Of a stretch of DNA of 64,000 bases, positions 55,058-64,000 are shown piece by piece. This DNA is from Lachnoclostridium sp. UBA1308 (lineage in GTDB: Bacteria; Bacillota; Clostridia; Lachnospirales; Lachnospiraceae): contig DBTU01000026.1 in NCBI GenBank assembly GCA_002307215.1, positions 1 through 64,000 of the forward strand, given 5' to 3'. The notes under the pieces were generated by a model. The model ran no database searches and was not told where the DNA came from. It saw only the letters and a list, made by a program, of their open reading frames with translations. Both the position numbers and the translations under genes were made by a program. The stretch's first letter is position 1. Every line of letters begins with the position of its first letter.

Positions 55058-56071
55058 TCAAAAGCTGTTTCTTATACTGACAGAAACCTCGACCTCGCTC
55101 ATCTGATCCAGGTCTCCGGTTAGATGTAAGCTTTCCAGTTCGCGCTCGGTGGCATCAAAGCTTTTTTCGTAATCCTCGAGATAATATACAATCCTTACGG
55201 TATAGTTACCGGTCTCAAAATAACAATCCGGCTTATTGAGGAAAAAATCACCGCCTGCTCCACTGTCATATACGACCGTATCGCCTTTTGAGATAAGAAA
55301 GGCTGAGACACCGCGTTCGCTTTTACAACGAAAATTAAGTTGATAGTATCCGGTTTGTTTTATATTTAGCGTATCCGTAAAATCAGGTGTATCTTGATTG
55401 ATGTCGGTTGTGTAATCAAGTTTATATACATAAGAAGGAAGGAAAATGGACAATAGGATAAGTATTATCATCAAGAATAGTCCAAAGGTCATGACATAGC
55501 CGCCATATTTACTAATATCAGAGCTTGGTTTCGTACCCACTCGCTTCTTCTTTATTTGATGGGCACAGAGCTCAACTAAGCCAAAGGCAACTGTAAGCAT
55601 AATGCATTCATACAGTGAAATCCGCGTACGGTAATTATAATATAACAGTAATTGACTAAAAAATGACAAGACTAGTACAAACTGCAATATCCTTGCTAAG
55701 CGATTCCATTTACTCAACATTTCCTTAAGTGAGTTGTCATCGGTATAGATTTCATAATCGTCTTCCGGTAAGGCAGAATCATATTTCTTACGGAAATAGT
55801 GCCAGCCATTGAAGGTGGAATTAATATGCTCCCAGCCCTGTTCTGCAAAGATAGCGAGATATCGGCTATTTTCACCTGAATTAATATGTACGCCATTGTT
55901 ATAATCAAGCTTATAGCGGTAGAGCTGATTATCCTGTATATAAGTATGATGGAAGAGACCGCCCTTCTTCAGCTGCCAGCCCTTCTCGGACATAGAGTTC
56001 ATATATTCTTCTTCTTTGTCATAATCATAAACGAGAAACATCGTAGGTTTTATCTTAATTCTTTCAGTCAC
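55058..56071 (-). CDS. DUF2812 membrane protein
   Basis: A 337-aa protein. The N-terminal about 100 residues match DUF2812 (KIKPTMFLVYDYDKEEEYMNSM, read as residues 6-27, then GWQLKKGG and GWEHINSTFNGWHYFRKK). Three to four membrane helices lie at about 123-225 and a soluble C-terminal beta domain follows. Such proteins are usually encoded right after a PadR regulator, as here: its GTG start at 56071 directly abuts the PadR stop, with GGAGGG as ribosome site. Function unknown; a role as membrane sensor or effector of the PadR system is plausible (inference). Confidence 0.88.
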   Translation of the reverse strand: MTERIKIKPTMFLVYDYDKEEEYMNSMSEKGWQLKKGGLFHHTYIQDNQLYRYKLDYNNGVHINSGENSRYLAIFAEQGWEHINSTFNGWHYFRKKYDSALPEDDYEIYTDDNSLKEMLSKWNRLARILQFVLVLSFFSQLLLYYNYRTRISLYECIMLTVAFGLVELCAHQIKKKRVGTKPSSDISKYGGYVMTFGLFLMIILILLSIFLPSYVYKLDYTTDINQDTPDFTDTLNIKQTGYYQLNFRCKSERGVSAFLISKGDTVVYDSGAGGDFFLNKPDCYFETGNYTVRIVYYLEDYEKSFDATERELESLHLTGDLDQMSEVEVSVSIRNSF

Positions 56072-56398
56072 CTAATTATCCCTCCCATCCATGATGATAT
56101 CTGAGTTTTCCACCAATTCCTTTAACCTGGTACGTTCCTGCTCCAGAACCTCTTTACCGAGAGAAGTGATTTGATATAACCGTTTGCGGTAATCTTCAGG
56201 ATTCATGCTCTGCATCTCGAAAATCCAACCCTTTTTCATCATATTACCGATAGCCCCGTACATGGTACCGGAACCGATCTTAACTCTCCCCTTGGAAAGG
56301 CGGTCCGTCTCTTGCATAATACCATAGCCATGATTAGGAGCCTGATACAGACAGAGCAGTAGATAGAAATAACACTCCGTCAACGGTTCTGTTTTCAA
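56072..56398 (-). CDS. PadR-family transcriptional regulator
   Basis: A 108-aa winged-helix regulator. EPLTECYFYLLLCLYQAPNHGYGI leads into the recognition helix with GSGTMYGAIGNMMKKGW and a C-terminal helix ending in a dimerisation segment. The frame continues upstream to 56491, but GGAGGG at 56406-56411 in front of a TTG at 56398 gives the usual family length, so a TTG start is most likely. The operator-like palindromes in the promoter just upstream suggest autoregulation. Confidence 0.88.
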   Translation of the reverse strand: MKTEPLTECYFYLLLCLYQAPNHGYGIMQETDRLSKGRVKIGSGTMYGAIGNMMKKGWIFEMQSMNPEDYRKRLYQITSLGKEVLEQERTRLKELVENSDIIMDGRDN

Positions 56399-56447
56399 TC
56401 CAAATCCCTCCTTATTTCTGAAAATTACATGTGCATATGCTGTTATA

Positions 56448-56510
56448 CGACATATGTCGGTCTGCGACATAGATTGAGTATATCGTAGCACGACATATGG
56501 CGGGTGTCAA
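56448..56510 (-). promoter_or_regulatory. PadR promoter with palindromic operators
   Basis: Minus-strand promoter TTGACA (56510-56505), 17-nt spacer, TACGAT (56487-56482). A CGACATATG site (56491-56499) lies inside the spacer, a perfect palindrome CGACATATGTCG (56448-56459) lies downstream, and another CGACATA is at 56465-56471. These resemble the ATGT/ACAT operators of PadR proteins, and binding would block RNA polymerase. Confidence 0.78.
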
Positions 56511-56613
56511 CATAAATTTGGAAAAATTTATTGATAGGTAATTATTCAAACATTTCTTTTCCTTTTATTGGGACAATGATATAATTCAATATAGTAAAGC
56601 ATAGGAGGAGAAA

Positions 56614-57330
56614 ATGTTTAATCATAAAAAATGTACTTACATATTCTTATTAATGTTACTACTATTTATGTTAATCCTTGCAGGATGCGCGAAAGATAAA
56701 CAAAATAATATCGCATCGACACCGACTACGCCGACAACAATGCAACCAACACCGACAATATTTTCAACAGCATTAGTAACCACGACCCCGACATTGGTTC
56801 CGACCCCGACAGTGACTCCGACCACAGATAATATTACTCCGATTAGCACGATAACTATAACACCGAATGTAACAAGTGGAGAGAAGTTAGATGAATATCT
56901 ATGCGGGGAAAAGGAAGAAGCCCTGTTCAGCTTTCAGATAGCTGATCAAGAGATAACAGCAGCTATTTGTATATCAAAACTTGAGCCGGGATATATTGTG
57001 TATCGCTATGGGACGAAGGATAAGATAGAATTAGAGTATCCGCAAAATAAAGATGAGACCTCCTGGGGTGATTTTACATACTCGTATTATATGCGTGGTG
57101 GTGGAGCTGATAATGAAGGAGTGGATTTGAATTACTTGATTTTTGATAACAGTGGCTATGAATATCAAATATATGAGGAGTATTCTGCGACTGAGGATAA
57201 AACCGACGTAGGGATTAAAGTGACCAATACGGAAACAGGTGAGGAGACTGATATAAAAGGGAATAGTGATACCATTCAAGGAAGTCTCATTCCCCTCAGA
57301 GATAATAGTAAGGTAAATACTTATAAATAA
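56614..57330 (+). CDS. lipoprotein with Pro/Thr-rich linker
   Basis: A 238-aa lipoprotein: signal peptide with lipobox LILAGC (Cys25), a Pro/Thr-rich flexible linker about residues 30-80, then a C-terminal globular domain of about 150 residues without a recognisable family. AGGAGG precedes the ATG at 56614. Divergent from the PadR operon, monocistronic. Function unknown; the linker suggests a domain displayed away from the membrane. Confidence 0.82.
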   Translation: MFNHKKCTYIFLLMLLLFMLILAGCAKDKQNNIASTPTTPTTMQPTPTIFSTALVTTTPTLVPTPTVTPTTDNITPISTITITPNVTSGEKLDEYLCGEKEEALFSFQIADQEITAAICISKLEPGYIVYRYGTKDKIELEYPQNKDETSWGDFTYSYYMRGGGADNEGVDLNYLIFDNSGYEYQIYEEYSATEDKTDVGIKVTNTETGEETDIKGNSDTIQGSLIPLRDNSKVNTYK

Positions 57331-57391
57331 TAAAATAAGCTAGAACTAAATATCAAGTGTTGTACAGGGCATATTGAGTCATCGACATATC

Positions 57392-57421
57392 TAGACATTA
57401 TATGTTTATTTGTGCTATAAT
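57392..57421 (+). promoter_or_regulatory. promoter of the gluzincin-LRR gene
   Basis: TAGACA (57392-57397), 18-nt spacer, TATAAT (57416-57421), 35 bp before the ATG. Confidence 0.6.
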
Positions 57422-57455
57422 TTGGTAAACATTATTATTGGGGGGGGGCAAATGC

Positions 57456-59378
57456 ATGTACAATAAGAATACAAGGTATAAATTATTCATCGTAATCGTA
57501 ATCATGATTAGTTTCATAATGTCAGACCTTTCACCACTTGCGGAACAGATGGCAAAGACAGCGCAGGCAGCTACAAGCGCATCGGACAAGGGAGATAAAT
57601 ATACTCCCCCTGAGGGCTCGGATAAGGCAGTCTATATCTCAGGACTTGATTTGAGTAAAATGACGGGTACTTACTATACGACTACCGAAGAAACCTATAT
57701 TGAAACATCCCGGTTTATTTTATATTTGGATAAAGGGTTAAAGGTTCCGGTCAATGTAATTGATATGATTAATCATGACATGGACATGATAGAGGATACC
57801 ACAGGATATTCCTTTTATGTACAGCATTTTGATGGAGAGGATTATTCAGGAGTAGAGTGGTGGCTTAGCAAATATTTTAAGACTGCAGATAAATTGATAA
57901 AGATTGGTGCATCTCACGAACGTGTTGAGATTGTTGCAATAAATGATAAGACAGTTGGATCCTGTGCAGTTGGAGGGGACGGAGTTATATTGTTTCCTGA
58001 AGATATTGAAATGGCGAGCGATAACGCGTTTGTAATGATTCATGAATTATTACATGCGGTATGTTCTCGTAATGGATCTTCCATGGGAAGTACATTATCA
58101 GAAGGATTTGCCACATATTTCACCTGTAAAATACTTGAGAAGGATACAATAATCAATAGCACATTTGATAGCTATTCCAACTACAGTAATTATCAAGAGG
58201 TAATAGATGAAAAGACAATTGAGAAGCTTTTTGTCGAAAGTGATATGGGCTTCAGTCCATATTTGCTTGGATTTAGACTGATGCATTTTATTATTGAAAA
58301 GTATGGAATGGAATCATATAGAAAGTTTCATAAAAAGGTTACTCAGAAAAAGATTTCCTCGGGATTAGGTGAGGATTTACCGCTAGATACTGTTGCATCT
58401 TTGATGAAAAGTGAATTTTCTAAAGACTTCTTTATTGACTTTGTTCGTTGGTATAAACTAAATCTGACTATATTCGGAGATAAGGATCTTTCGAAAACAA
58501 AAGATTGGAGTATTGGTGAGCATTTCCTCAATAAATATTATGGAAGTGATGCCAATGTTAAAATACCTAAATCGGTAAATACCATAGGGTCAGAAGCTTT
58601 TGCAAAAAACAAATCAATGAAAACCATTTCAATTCCAGATTCTGTTTCTGTGATTTATGATAATGCTTTTAATGGCTGTACAAATTTATCGGAAGTGACA
58701 ATACCAAATAGCGTTATAGATATATCGAGTTGCGCATTTTATAATTGTAGCAATTTAAAGAAAGTTATTTTGTCAGACGGAATTATGAAAATAGCATCTT
58801 CTACCTTTGAAAATTGTAAATCTTTAAGTAATATTACGATACCGGAAGGTATAACTACGATTGAGGAAAATGTGTTTTGTAATTGTACTTCGCTAAAATC
58901 GATAAAACTTCCAAGTACATTAACGACGATTGATCAAGGTGCTTTTTCTAATAGTGGGATTAGAAAAATAATTCTGTCTGATCGGGTAAACAAAATCGGT
59001 ATGTATTTATTCGACGGATGCAGTAAGTTGGAAAGTGTTAAATTACCAAAAGATATGAAAGTGCTACCTGACTGTACATTTTGGAACTGTAAATCACTTA
59101 AAAAAATTACATTGCCTAACAAATTAACTAAAATTGGAGATGCAGCCTTTGATTTCTCAGGGTTAACGTCAATAACCATACCGAATTCCGTCACCACAAT
59201 CGGCGATTTTGCATTTGCTAATTGTAATAATCTTAAAAGTATAACAATTCCTGCCGGTGTCACCAGTATTGGGCCGGAGACTTTTTATAGTAGTAAGAAG
59301 GTAACCATTCATGGAAAAAAAGGCTCTTATGCTGAAAAATATGCAAAGAAATATAGTATTAAATTCTCGGCTAACTAA
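57456..59378 (+). CDS. exported gluzincin-type metalloprotease with BspA-like LRRs
   Basis: A 640-aa exported protein. The signal peptide ends near residue 36 (AQAATSAS). A metallopeptidase-like domain follows, with HELLH at residues 196-200 and a downstream Glu216 in SEGFATYF, the HExxH-E pattern of gluzincins. From about residue 365 to the end there are about 11 BspA-type leucine-rich repeats (LRR_5), with units such as NCTSLKSIKLPSTLTTIDQGAF. No anchor motif is seen at the C-terminus. It may cleave or bind host or substrate proteins outside the cell (inference). The ATG at 57456 follows a run of nine Gs acting as ribosome site; the in-frame TTG at 57438 is less likely. Confidence 0.85.
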   Translation: MYNKNTRYKLFIVIVIMISFIMSDLSPLAEQMAKTAQAATSASDKGDKYTPPEGSDKAVYISGLDLSKMTGTYYTTTEETYIETSRFILYLDKGLKVPVNVIDMINHDMDMIEDTTGYSFYVQHFDGEDYSGVEWWLSKYFKTADKLIKIGASHERVEIVAINDKTVGSCAVGGDGVILFPEDIEMASDNAFVMIHELLHAVCSRNGSSMGSTLSEGFATYFTCKILEKDTIINSTFDSYSNYSNYQEVIDEKTIEKLFVESDMGFSPYLLGFRLMHFIIEKYGMESYRKFHKKVTQKKISSGLGEDLPLDTVASLMKSEFSKDFFIDFVRWYKLNLTIFGDKDLSKTKDWSIGEHFLNKYYGSDANVKIPKSVNTIGSEAFAKNKSMKTISIPDSVSVIYDNAFNGCTNLSEVTIPNSVIDISSCAFYNCSNLKKVILSDGIMKIASSTFENCKSLSNITIPEGITTIEENVFCNCTSLKSIKLPSTLTTIDQGAFSNSGIRKIILSDRVNKIGMYLFDGCSKLESVKLPKDMKVLPDCTFWNCKSLKKITLPNKLTKIGDAAFDFSGLTSITIPNSVTTIGDFAFANCNNLKSITIPAGVTSIGPETFYSSKKVTIHGKKGSYAEKYAKKYSIKFSAN

Positions 59379-59413
59379 TAAACCGGATAATTATATTCAA
59401 TAGTAACTAAAAC

Positions 59414-59503
59414 GGCTACCTGTATGATATGTTACCCCCGGAGATAGACAATGCTTTTGTATTTCATTGCATCTGAGGGTCTGAACATACCCTACGGGTA
59501 GCC
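59414..59503 (+). other. structured intergenic element, possible RNA
   Basis: In the 374-bp gap between genes, GGCTACC (59414-59420) pairs with GGTAGCC (59497-59503), and inner segments pair in register: TATGTT with AACATA (59428-59433 and 59483-59488), ACCC with GGGT and GACAATGC-like with GCATCTG-like. It is a 90-nt rod with internal loops, more elaborate than a usual terminator and without a good T run. The rest of the gap (59504-59752) holds only AT-rich sequence and presumably the promoter of the ABC genes. Confidence 0.5.
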
Positions 59504-59752
59504 TATTTCATTTGCCCTCATTTTACTAAACACCCGAATACAATCTTAAGATTTCCGTAAGAAAAATATCCAATTTAACGAAAGATTTTTGCGTTATATT
59601 ATCATAGTCAAATATATCCATGTTTTATGTATACTTTTTTATGTTATTTTGTCCGGATATATGTGAAATAATGACGGTAACACTTATCTTTCACATGACA
59701 AGAAAATAGTGATACGGATGAATTCGTATATTTAGGTAAATGGGGGTTCTGA

Positions 59753-62125
59753 ATGATTAGGCTGGAGAATGTTTCAAAGTATTATTATTCGGTAAATATG
59801 GCAACGCAGGCACTCAGAAAAATCAATCTTGAGTTTCAAATCGGTGAATTTGTAACAATTACCGGAGAAAGCGGAAGCGGTAAATCAACGCTGCTCAATA
59901 TCATTAGCGGGCTGGATACTTATGATGAAGGAGAACTATACATCAATAGCGATGAGACCTCCATCTATGATGATTCTGATTGGGAAGAATACCGTAAGAA
60001 CAAGATGGGGTTTGTATTCCAAAGTTATAATCTGATTGACCATTATTCTGCTCTGTATAATGTGGAGAGTTCGTTGATTATACAGGGTTATAGTAATAAA
60101 GAAGCGAAGAAGACGGCAAAGCGGCTTTTAAAACGGGTAGGTCTTGGCGATAAGATGAACCAAAAAGCGGAGAATCTATCGAGTGGGCAAAAGCAAAGAC
60201 TTTCCATTGCCAGGGCTTTGGCAAAGAATACGGATATCATCGTTGCCGATGAACCGACCGGGAATCTGGATAGTGAGACCGGAAGGCAGATTATGGAGCT
60301 GTTTGCAGAGCTATCGAAGGACAGACTGATTATCGTGGTAACCCATAACTATGAGGAAGCAGCCCCCTTTGTAACACGTAAAATCAGACTCCACGAGGGT
60401 GAAGTGGTATCAGATGAGCCCGTGAAAGAGGGATACGCTGTCAGCAGAGAAGACTCAGTCAACAAGGAAGTCCCTGTTAGCAGCAAAGACTCAGTCAACA
60501 AGGAAGTCCCTGTTAGCAGCAAAGACTCAGTCAACAAGGAAGTCCCTGTAAGTAGCGAAGACTTTAAGAAGGTAGAACAAGAAATTTGTAACCCGGCGCC
60601 GACTGATCACGATCAACAGAGGACAGAATCGAACAGGAAGATCGCCTTGAACTTTGCCTGGATGAATATATCCACACAGCCCAAAAGAGCATTGTTTTTC
60701 CTCGTATTTCTACTGATTACGGCAGCAGTATCGTATATCTTTTTGGGCGAAATTTATAGTAACTGGGATGATACGAATACTAAGAAATACGACAACAGCG
60801 CATTCCTTAACGGTGATAATACAAGAATTGTCGTAAAGAGAGTTGATAGCGGAGATATCACAGTGGAGGATATGGATACCTTTCGTGGCATCAATTATGT
60901 CAGTATGGCGGATCAATATGGCTTTAGTAGTGATATCAACTATTACATAACCAAGGGATCGGATTACGATTTGACCTATGTAGCGAGTGATAATCAGGAG
61001 GAAGCTAAGCAGTCAGTTGAATTTCTTGATGAAACACATTTTATGAAATCCTCCACCTGTATCAAGGAGGCGGATCTGTCGGCAGGAGTGCTTCCGACAG
61101 AGCGTAATGAGATTGTCCTATATTCAGATAATAAGGAGGATCTCGGTAAAGAGCAGCCATGTTATTTCACCAGCCTAAATATGTGGGGGTATAAGCAATA
61201 TTATACTACGACAGTGAAGGTGGTAGGCTTATTAAAGCAGATATCGGATCAGGTATATTTCTCCGGAGAGCTCTGCAACATGCTTTCTGTCAGCTTATAC
61301 GGTGATCATTATATGTTGAAGCTGAACTGGGATCTGTTTGAGGGGCGCTATAAGGATGAGGTTACGTTTATTCCGGTTATTGGCGAGGGCATCGAATATA
61401 TAGAGGGCTCGCCACAGCTGAAGGCTTCCCGTCAACTTATTCTGAGTAAGGGGTCGGCCCAATCTACAGGGGGTGAGCTTGATTACTTCATAGGTGGTGA
61501 GGAGGGTGACAGCCTACCGGATGTGATCATGAATGCTTCTTTACTTGATTATAATGAGTTATCAACGAAATTTGTTGAAATGAATGAAGAGCAATTCTAC
61601 GAATTGTTCCCTTGGAAAAGCAGACAGGCATCCCTATATATCAAGGACTATATTGATACAGACTATGTTCTTAAACATTTAAAAGATATGGGATACATTG
61701 CAATCAGTTCCTACCGGATCAGTTCAATAAAATATGATGATGCTTTGGTGGCGATGAGATTAACGATAATCTTAAAAGCACTCTTGGTATTACTGATTAC
61801 AGGCATTTTAGAAATTGTAATTATTCGTTCGATCTTTCAGATTAAGAAGAAAAATTACATGGTACTAAAATCCATGGGTATGAATCCGAAGACCATCACT
61901 TTGATGAATTACTTCGAAATGCTTTTATATACCGGGATAAGTGTTATTTTGGTTCCGTTGGCAGCAGGCATCCTCAGCTTATTCGGATTTGTCTATCTTA
62001 AGAACATGGTCAAATATTATAATATATTCACTTTTACCTTTTATGCTGTCATGAACCTATTGATAATCACAGTTGTTGTTTGGTCGTTTGGAAGATATAT
62101 GAAACGCAAACAGAAATGGAGCTGA
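59753..62125 (+). CDS. ABC transporter with fused ATPase and FtsX-like permease (1)
   Basis: A 790-aa fusion. The N-terminal ATPase (1-225) has Walker A GESGSGKST near 39-47, signature LSSGQKQR near 143-150 and Walker B IIVADEPTGNLD. A linker holds three 12-residue repeats (about 233-268). The permease half has a first helix near 320, a large extracellular domain, and three C-terminal helices, as in MacB/BceB-type proteins. Such transporters act in antimicrobial-peptide resistance, peptide export or cell-envelope stress. GGGGG precedes the ATG. One base separates its stop from the next, similar gene, so the two probably form a heterodimeric exporter. Confidence 0.9.
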   Translation: MIRLENVSKYYYSVNMATQALRKINLEFQIGEFVTITGESGSGKSTLLNIISGLDTYDEGELYINSDETSIYDDSDWEEYRKNKMGFVFQSYNLIDHYSALYNVESSLIIQGYSNKEAKKTAKRLLKRVGLGDKMNQKAENLSSGQKQRLSIARALAKNTDIIVADEPTGNLDSETGRQIMELFAELSKDRLIIVVTHNYEEAAPFVTRKIRLHEGEVVSDEPVKEGYAVSREDSVNKEVPVSSKDSVNKEVPVSSKDSVNKEVPVSSEDFKKVEQEICNPAPTDHDQQRTESNRKIALNFAWMNISTQPKRALFFLVFLLITAAVSYIFLGEIYSNWDDTNTKKYDNSAFLNGDNTRIVVKRVDSGDITVEDMDTFRGINYVSMADQYGFSSDINYYITKGSDYDLTYVASDNQEEAKQSVEFLDETHFMKSSTCIKEADLSAGVLPTERNEIVLYSDNKEDLGKEQPCYFTSLNMWGYKQYYTTTVKVVGLLKQISDQVYFSGELCNMLSVSLYGDHYMLKLNWDLFEGRYKDEVTFIPVIGEGIEYIEGSPQLKASRQLILSKGSAQSTGGELDYFIGGEEGDSLPDVIMNASLLDYNELSTKFVEMNEEQFYELFPWKSRQASLYIKDYIDTDYVLKHLKDMGYIAISSYRISSIKYDDALVAMRLTIILKALLVLLITGILEIVIIRSIFQIKKKNYMVLKSMGMNPKTITLMNYFEMLLYTGISVILVPLAAGILSLFGFVYLKNMVKYYNIFTFTFYAVMNLLIITVVVWSFGRYMKRKQKWS
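60452..60559 (+). repeat. 36-bp tandem repeat, three copies, inside the ABC gene
   Basis: Units 60452-60487, 60488-60523 and 60524-60559 begin GACTCAGTCAACAAGGAAGT; the first two are identical and the third differs at three bases near its end. Each unit encodes DSVNKEVPVSSK (last copy SSE), so copy number changes keep the frame. Confidence 0.95.
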
Positions 62126-62126
62126 C

Positions 62127-64000
62127 ATGATAAAAATAAGTGGATTAAATAAATATTATAATAAGGGAAAATCAAACGAACTTCATGTAATTGATGAAAC
62201 AAGTCTGGAATTAGATGATACCGGATTGGTATGTATCCTGGGGGAAAGCGGATCAGGGAAGACAACGCTGCTTAATACGGTCGGGGGGCTCGATACTTTT
62301 TATAGCGGCAATCTTACCATAGGTGATGTCACGCTAAGAAAATATTCTTCTAAAGTGATGGAAAAGCTTCGTAATACCAAATTTGGGTACATTTTTCAGG
62401 AGCAATATCTATTGCAGGATCAGACCGTAGCCTATAATATTCGCCTTGCCCTAAGTATGTTTAAGCTTAAGGAAGAAGAGAAGGAAGCAAGGGTGGATTA
62501 TGTCCTGCAGGCAGTAGAAATGAGGAAATATAAGAAGCGCCTGGTATCCCAGCTTTCCGGCGGGCAGCAGCAAAGAATTGCTATCGCGAGAGCACTTGTG
62601 AAAACTCCTGATATTATATTTGCCGATGAACCCACCGGCAATCTGGATGAAGCTAACACCATGCGGATCATGAGCATCATAAAGAAAATATCACAGGATT
62701 GCCTTGTGGTTCTGGTTACCCACGAAAAGAGAATTGCAGAATTCTTTGCCGACCGTATTATCCAAGTGAAAGATGGAAAAGTAATCAAGGATATAGTGCA
62801 TAAGAGTGTGAATACATATCAATTTCAGGATGATACCAATCTGTATCTGAAGGAATTTGAGAAAGAAGGCTATGCAGGAGATGCGGTTGAGGTTAATTAT
62901 TATCATCAGGGAAGCAAAAATAAGCTTACGTTGAACGTGGTATACAAAAACGATAAATTCTATATTCAGACCCCAGAGGAGGCGAATGTTGTGTATTTAA
63001 CCTCCGGATCGGAGACACAGATCGTAGATGCGGCAAAGCCAATTGTGGATATGGAGCAGATAGAGGATTTCGATTATTCACTTTCACGACTGAAAGCTGA
63101 TAGAAAGGCAAAACTTTCCTTCACGGATATTATGAGAATGGCAATGGACAATGTAAGGACGCTTGGAAAGAAGCAGATATTTATGGTAGTGTCATTTCTC
63201 ATTACCTCAGTACTGCTGGTACTTGCTCTAACTGATTATCTTACTACTTCTTCCATCGACAAGAAATCCATCATTACGGAGGATTCCCACTATATCACAG
63301 TAAATGTTGCCATGAGCAGTGCCTCAAACTATGATGATTATCTGAAAAGTTTTCATAATATTTATGAGAAATTCAGAAGTATGGATATGGGTAAGGACAT
63401 CTACCCTTGCCTTAATACACAGCTCACTTTTGCATATCAAGGAATAGAGCAGATACAGTCGCTGCAATACTCCCTTGAGAATTTTTCTTATGTTACGATG
63501 GAACATTTTAATCAGAAGGATTTGACAGAGGGACGTATGCCGGAGAAAAGTGATGAAATCATCATAGACAAATGGCTGATTGATAAATTTTATCAGTCTG
63601 ACAGTATACTGAAGGAAATGTATCCGGACGCCAAGAATTTCATTAATCTAAAGGTTATGTACAAGGAAGGAGAACAACCGCTGACGATTGTGGGGATCTG
63701 CGATCTTCAGGAGCCGGTCGTATACATCGATAAATATATGGGAATCAGTCTCTACTTGAAAAACAACTCGATTGGATCCTTGCAGCAGCTGCAGGCAGCT
63801 TATCCCGGAAAATATGACGATATTTCGCTTGCTGCCGATGAGGTTATGGTTTTGCAGTCCGAATTTGACAGCATAGGAAATGTCTCGAGCTCGGTGTTTC
63901 TTAGTCCGGAGGATAACAATTATTATTATATTGCACCCAACGGTATTTGGTACCTCGTTGTCGGAACCTATCCGACAGAATTTGGTGTCGACTCCATCAT
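62127..64000 (+). CDS. ABC transporter with fused ATPase and FtsX-like permease (2), partial
   Basis: The frame is open from ATG 62127 to the window edge (624 codons visible). The ATPase half has Walker A GESGSGKTT, Q-loop FQEQYLLQD, signature LSGGQQQR and Walker B IIFADEPTGNLD. A linker domain of about 100 residues leads to the first permease helix near residue 345 (FMVVSFLITSVLLVLALT) and a large extracellular domain; the C-terminal helices lie beyond the window. Same architecture as the preceding gene but diverged, which points to an exporter made of two unlike half-subunits. Confidence 0.9.
   Translation, partial: MIKISGLNKYYNKGKSNELHVIDETSLELDDTGLVCILGESGSGKTTLLNTVGGLDTFYSGNLTIGDVTLRKYSSKVMEKLRNTKFGYIFQEQYLLQDQTVAYNIRLALSMFKLKEEEKEARVDYVLQAVEMRKYKKRLVSQLSGGQQQRIAIARALVKTPDIIFADEPTGNLDEANTMRIMSIIKKISQDCLVVLVTHEKRIAEFFADRIIQVKDGKVIKDIVHKSVNTYQFQDDTNLYLKEFEKEGYAGDAVEVNYYHQGSKNKLTLNVVYKNDKFYIQTPEEANVVYLTSGSETQIVDAAKPIVDMEQIEDFDYSLSRLKADRKAKLSFTDIMRMAMDNVRTLGKKQIFMVVSFLITSVLLVLALTDYLTTSSIDKKSIITEDSHYITVNVAMSSASNYDDYLKSFHNIYEKFRSMDMGKDIYPCLNTQLTFAYQGIEQIQSLQYSLENFSYVTMEHFNQKDLTEGRMPEKSDEIIIDKWLIDKFYQSDSILKEMYPDAKNFINLKVMYKEGEQPLTIVGICDLQEPVVYIDKYMGISLYLKNNSIGSLQQLQAAYPGKYDDISLAADEVMVLQSEFDSIGNVSSSVFLSPEDNNYYYIAPNGIWYLVVGTYPTEFGVDSI

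Noticed and set aside
60452..60559. Direct repeats considered as a CRISPR array
   Set aside because: Repeats abut without spacers and are translated in frame within an ABC transporter gene.

Overview
This window looks like chromosomal DNA of a Gram-positive anaerobe of the class Clostridia, most likely a plant-polysaccharide-degrading Lachnospiraceae (inference). Signs are low GC, strong AGGAGG-type ribosome sites, a T-box leader on a leuA gene, a c-di-GMP-I riboswitch, an S-layer-homology surface protein, a YesM/YesN-type two-component pair in front of a sugar-ABC operon, a DgoD-type sugar-acid pathway, a GH39 xylosidase, and a Cys/Gly-rich small membrane protein of a type seen in these bacteria. 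No rRNA, tRNA or CRISPR array was recognised.

Layout. 1-6.9 kb: a minus-strand two-gene unit, a stand-alone ComEC-like metallo-beta-lactamase-fold protein followed by a giant 1819-aa beta-rich protein without signal peptide; this is the least explained unit here. 7.2-9.1 kb: LytTR response regulator and AgrC-like GHKL kinase. 9.4-14.6 kb: a 1736-aa modular surface protein (GLUG, InlB-type, X2, SLH and cell-wall-binding repeats), followed by a c-di-GMP-I riboswitch with its own terminator but no obvious target. 15-21 kb: an eroded region with a complete IS4-family element (14-bp inverted repeats, 11-bp target duplication), a twice-frameshifted XRE membrane regulator, a class II Fic protein, and fused remnants of a serine hydrolase, a histidine kinase and an ABC exporter. 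21.1-23.1 kb: a DinG-like helicase.

23.3-36.3 kb: a catabolic cluster. A YesM-like kinase and YesN-like AraC regulator precede an unknown alpha/alpha-toroid protein, a solute-binding lipoprotein, two sugar permeases, two DgoD-family dehydratases, a PfkB sugar-acid kinase, a KDPG-type aldolase and a truncated SDR. The genes suggest import of an oligosaccharide that releases a galactonate-like acid, then dehydration, phosphorylation and aldol cleavage to pyruvate and a triose phosphate. 36.4-38.8 kb: promoter, T-box with a duplicated antiterminator/terminator module, leuA and a DUF4180 gene. 38.8-42.4 kb: an eroded ECF sigma gene, an EamA transporter, a GH39 beta-xylosidase and an XRE-cupin regulator.

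42.5-50.7 kb: a small exported protein with an OmpR/HK pair, a Cys/Gly-rich mini-protein, a scar of a second XRE-cupin gene, a polytopic membrane protein, a Fpg/Nei-like protein without the N-terminal catalytic proline, and a zinc-ribbon membrane protein. 50.9-56.5 kb (minus strand): a PadR regulator with operator-embedded promoter, DUF2812 protein, a roughly 250-bp palindromic element and a Nat-type ABC exporter (ATPase plus two permeases). 56.6-64 kb: a lipoprotein, a gluzincin-BspA-type leucine-rich-repeat surface protein, a structured intergenic element, and two consecutive ATPase-permease fusion proteins, the second cut by the window edge.
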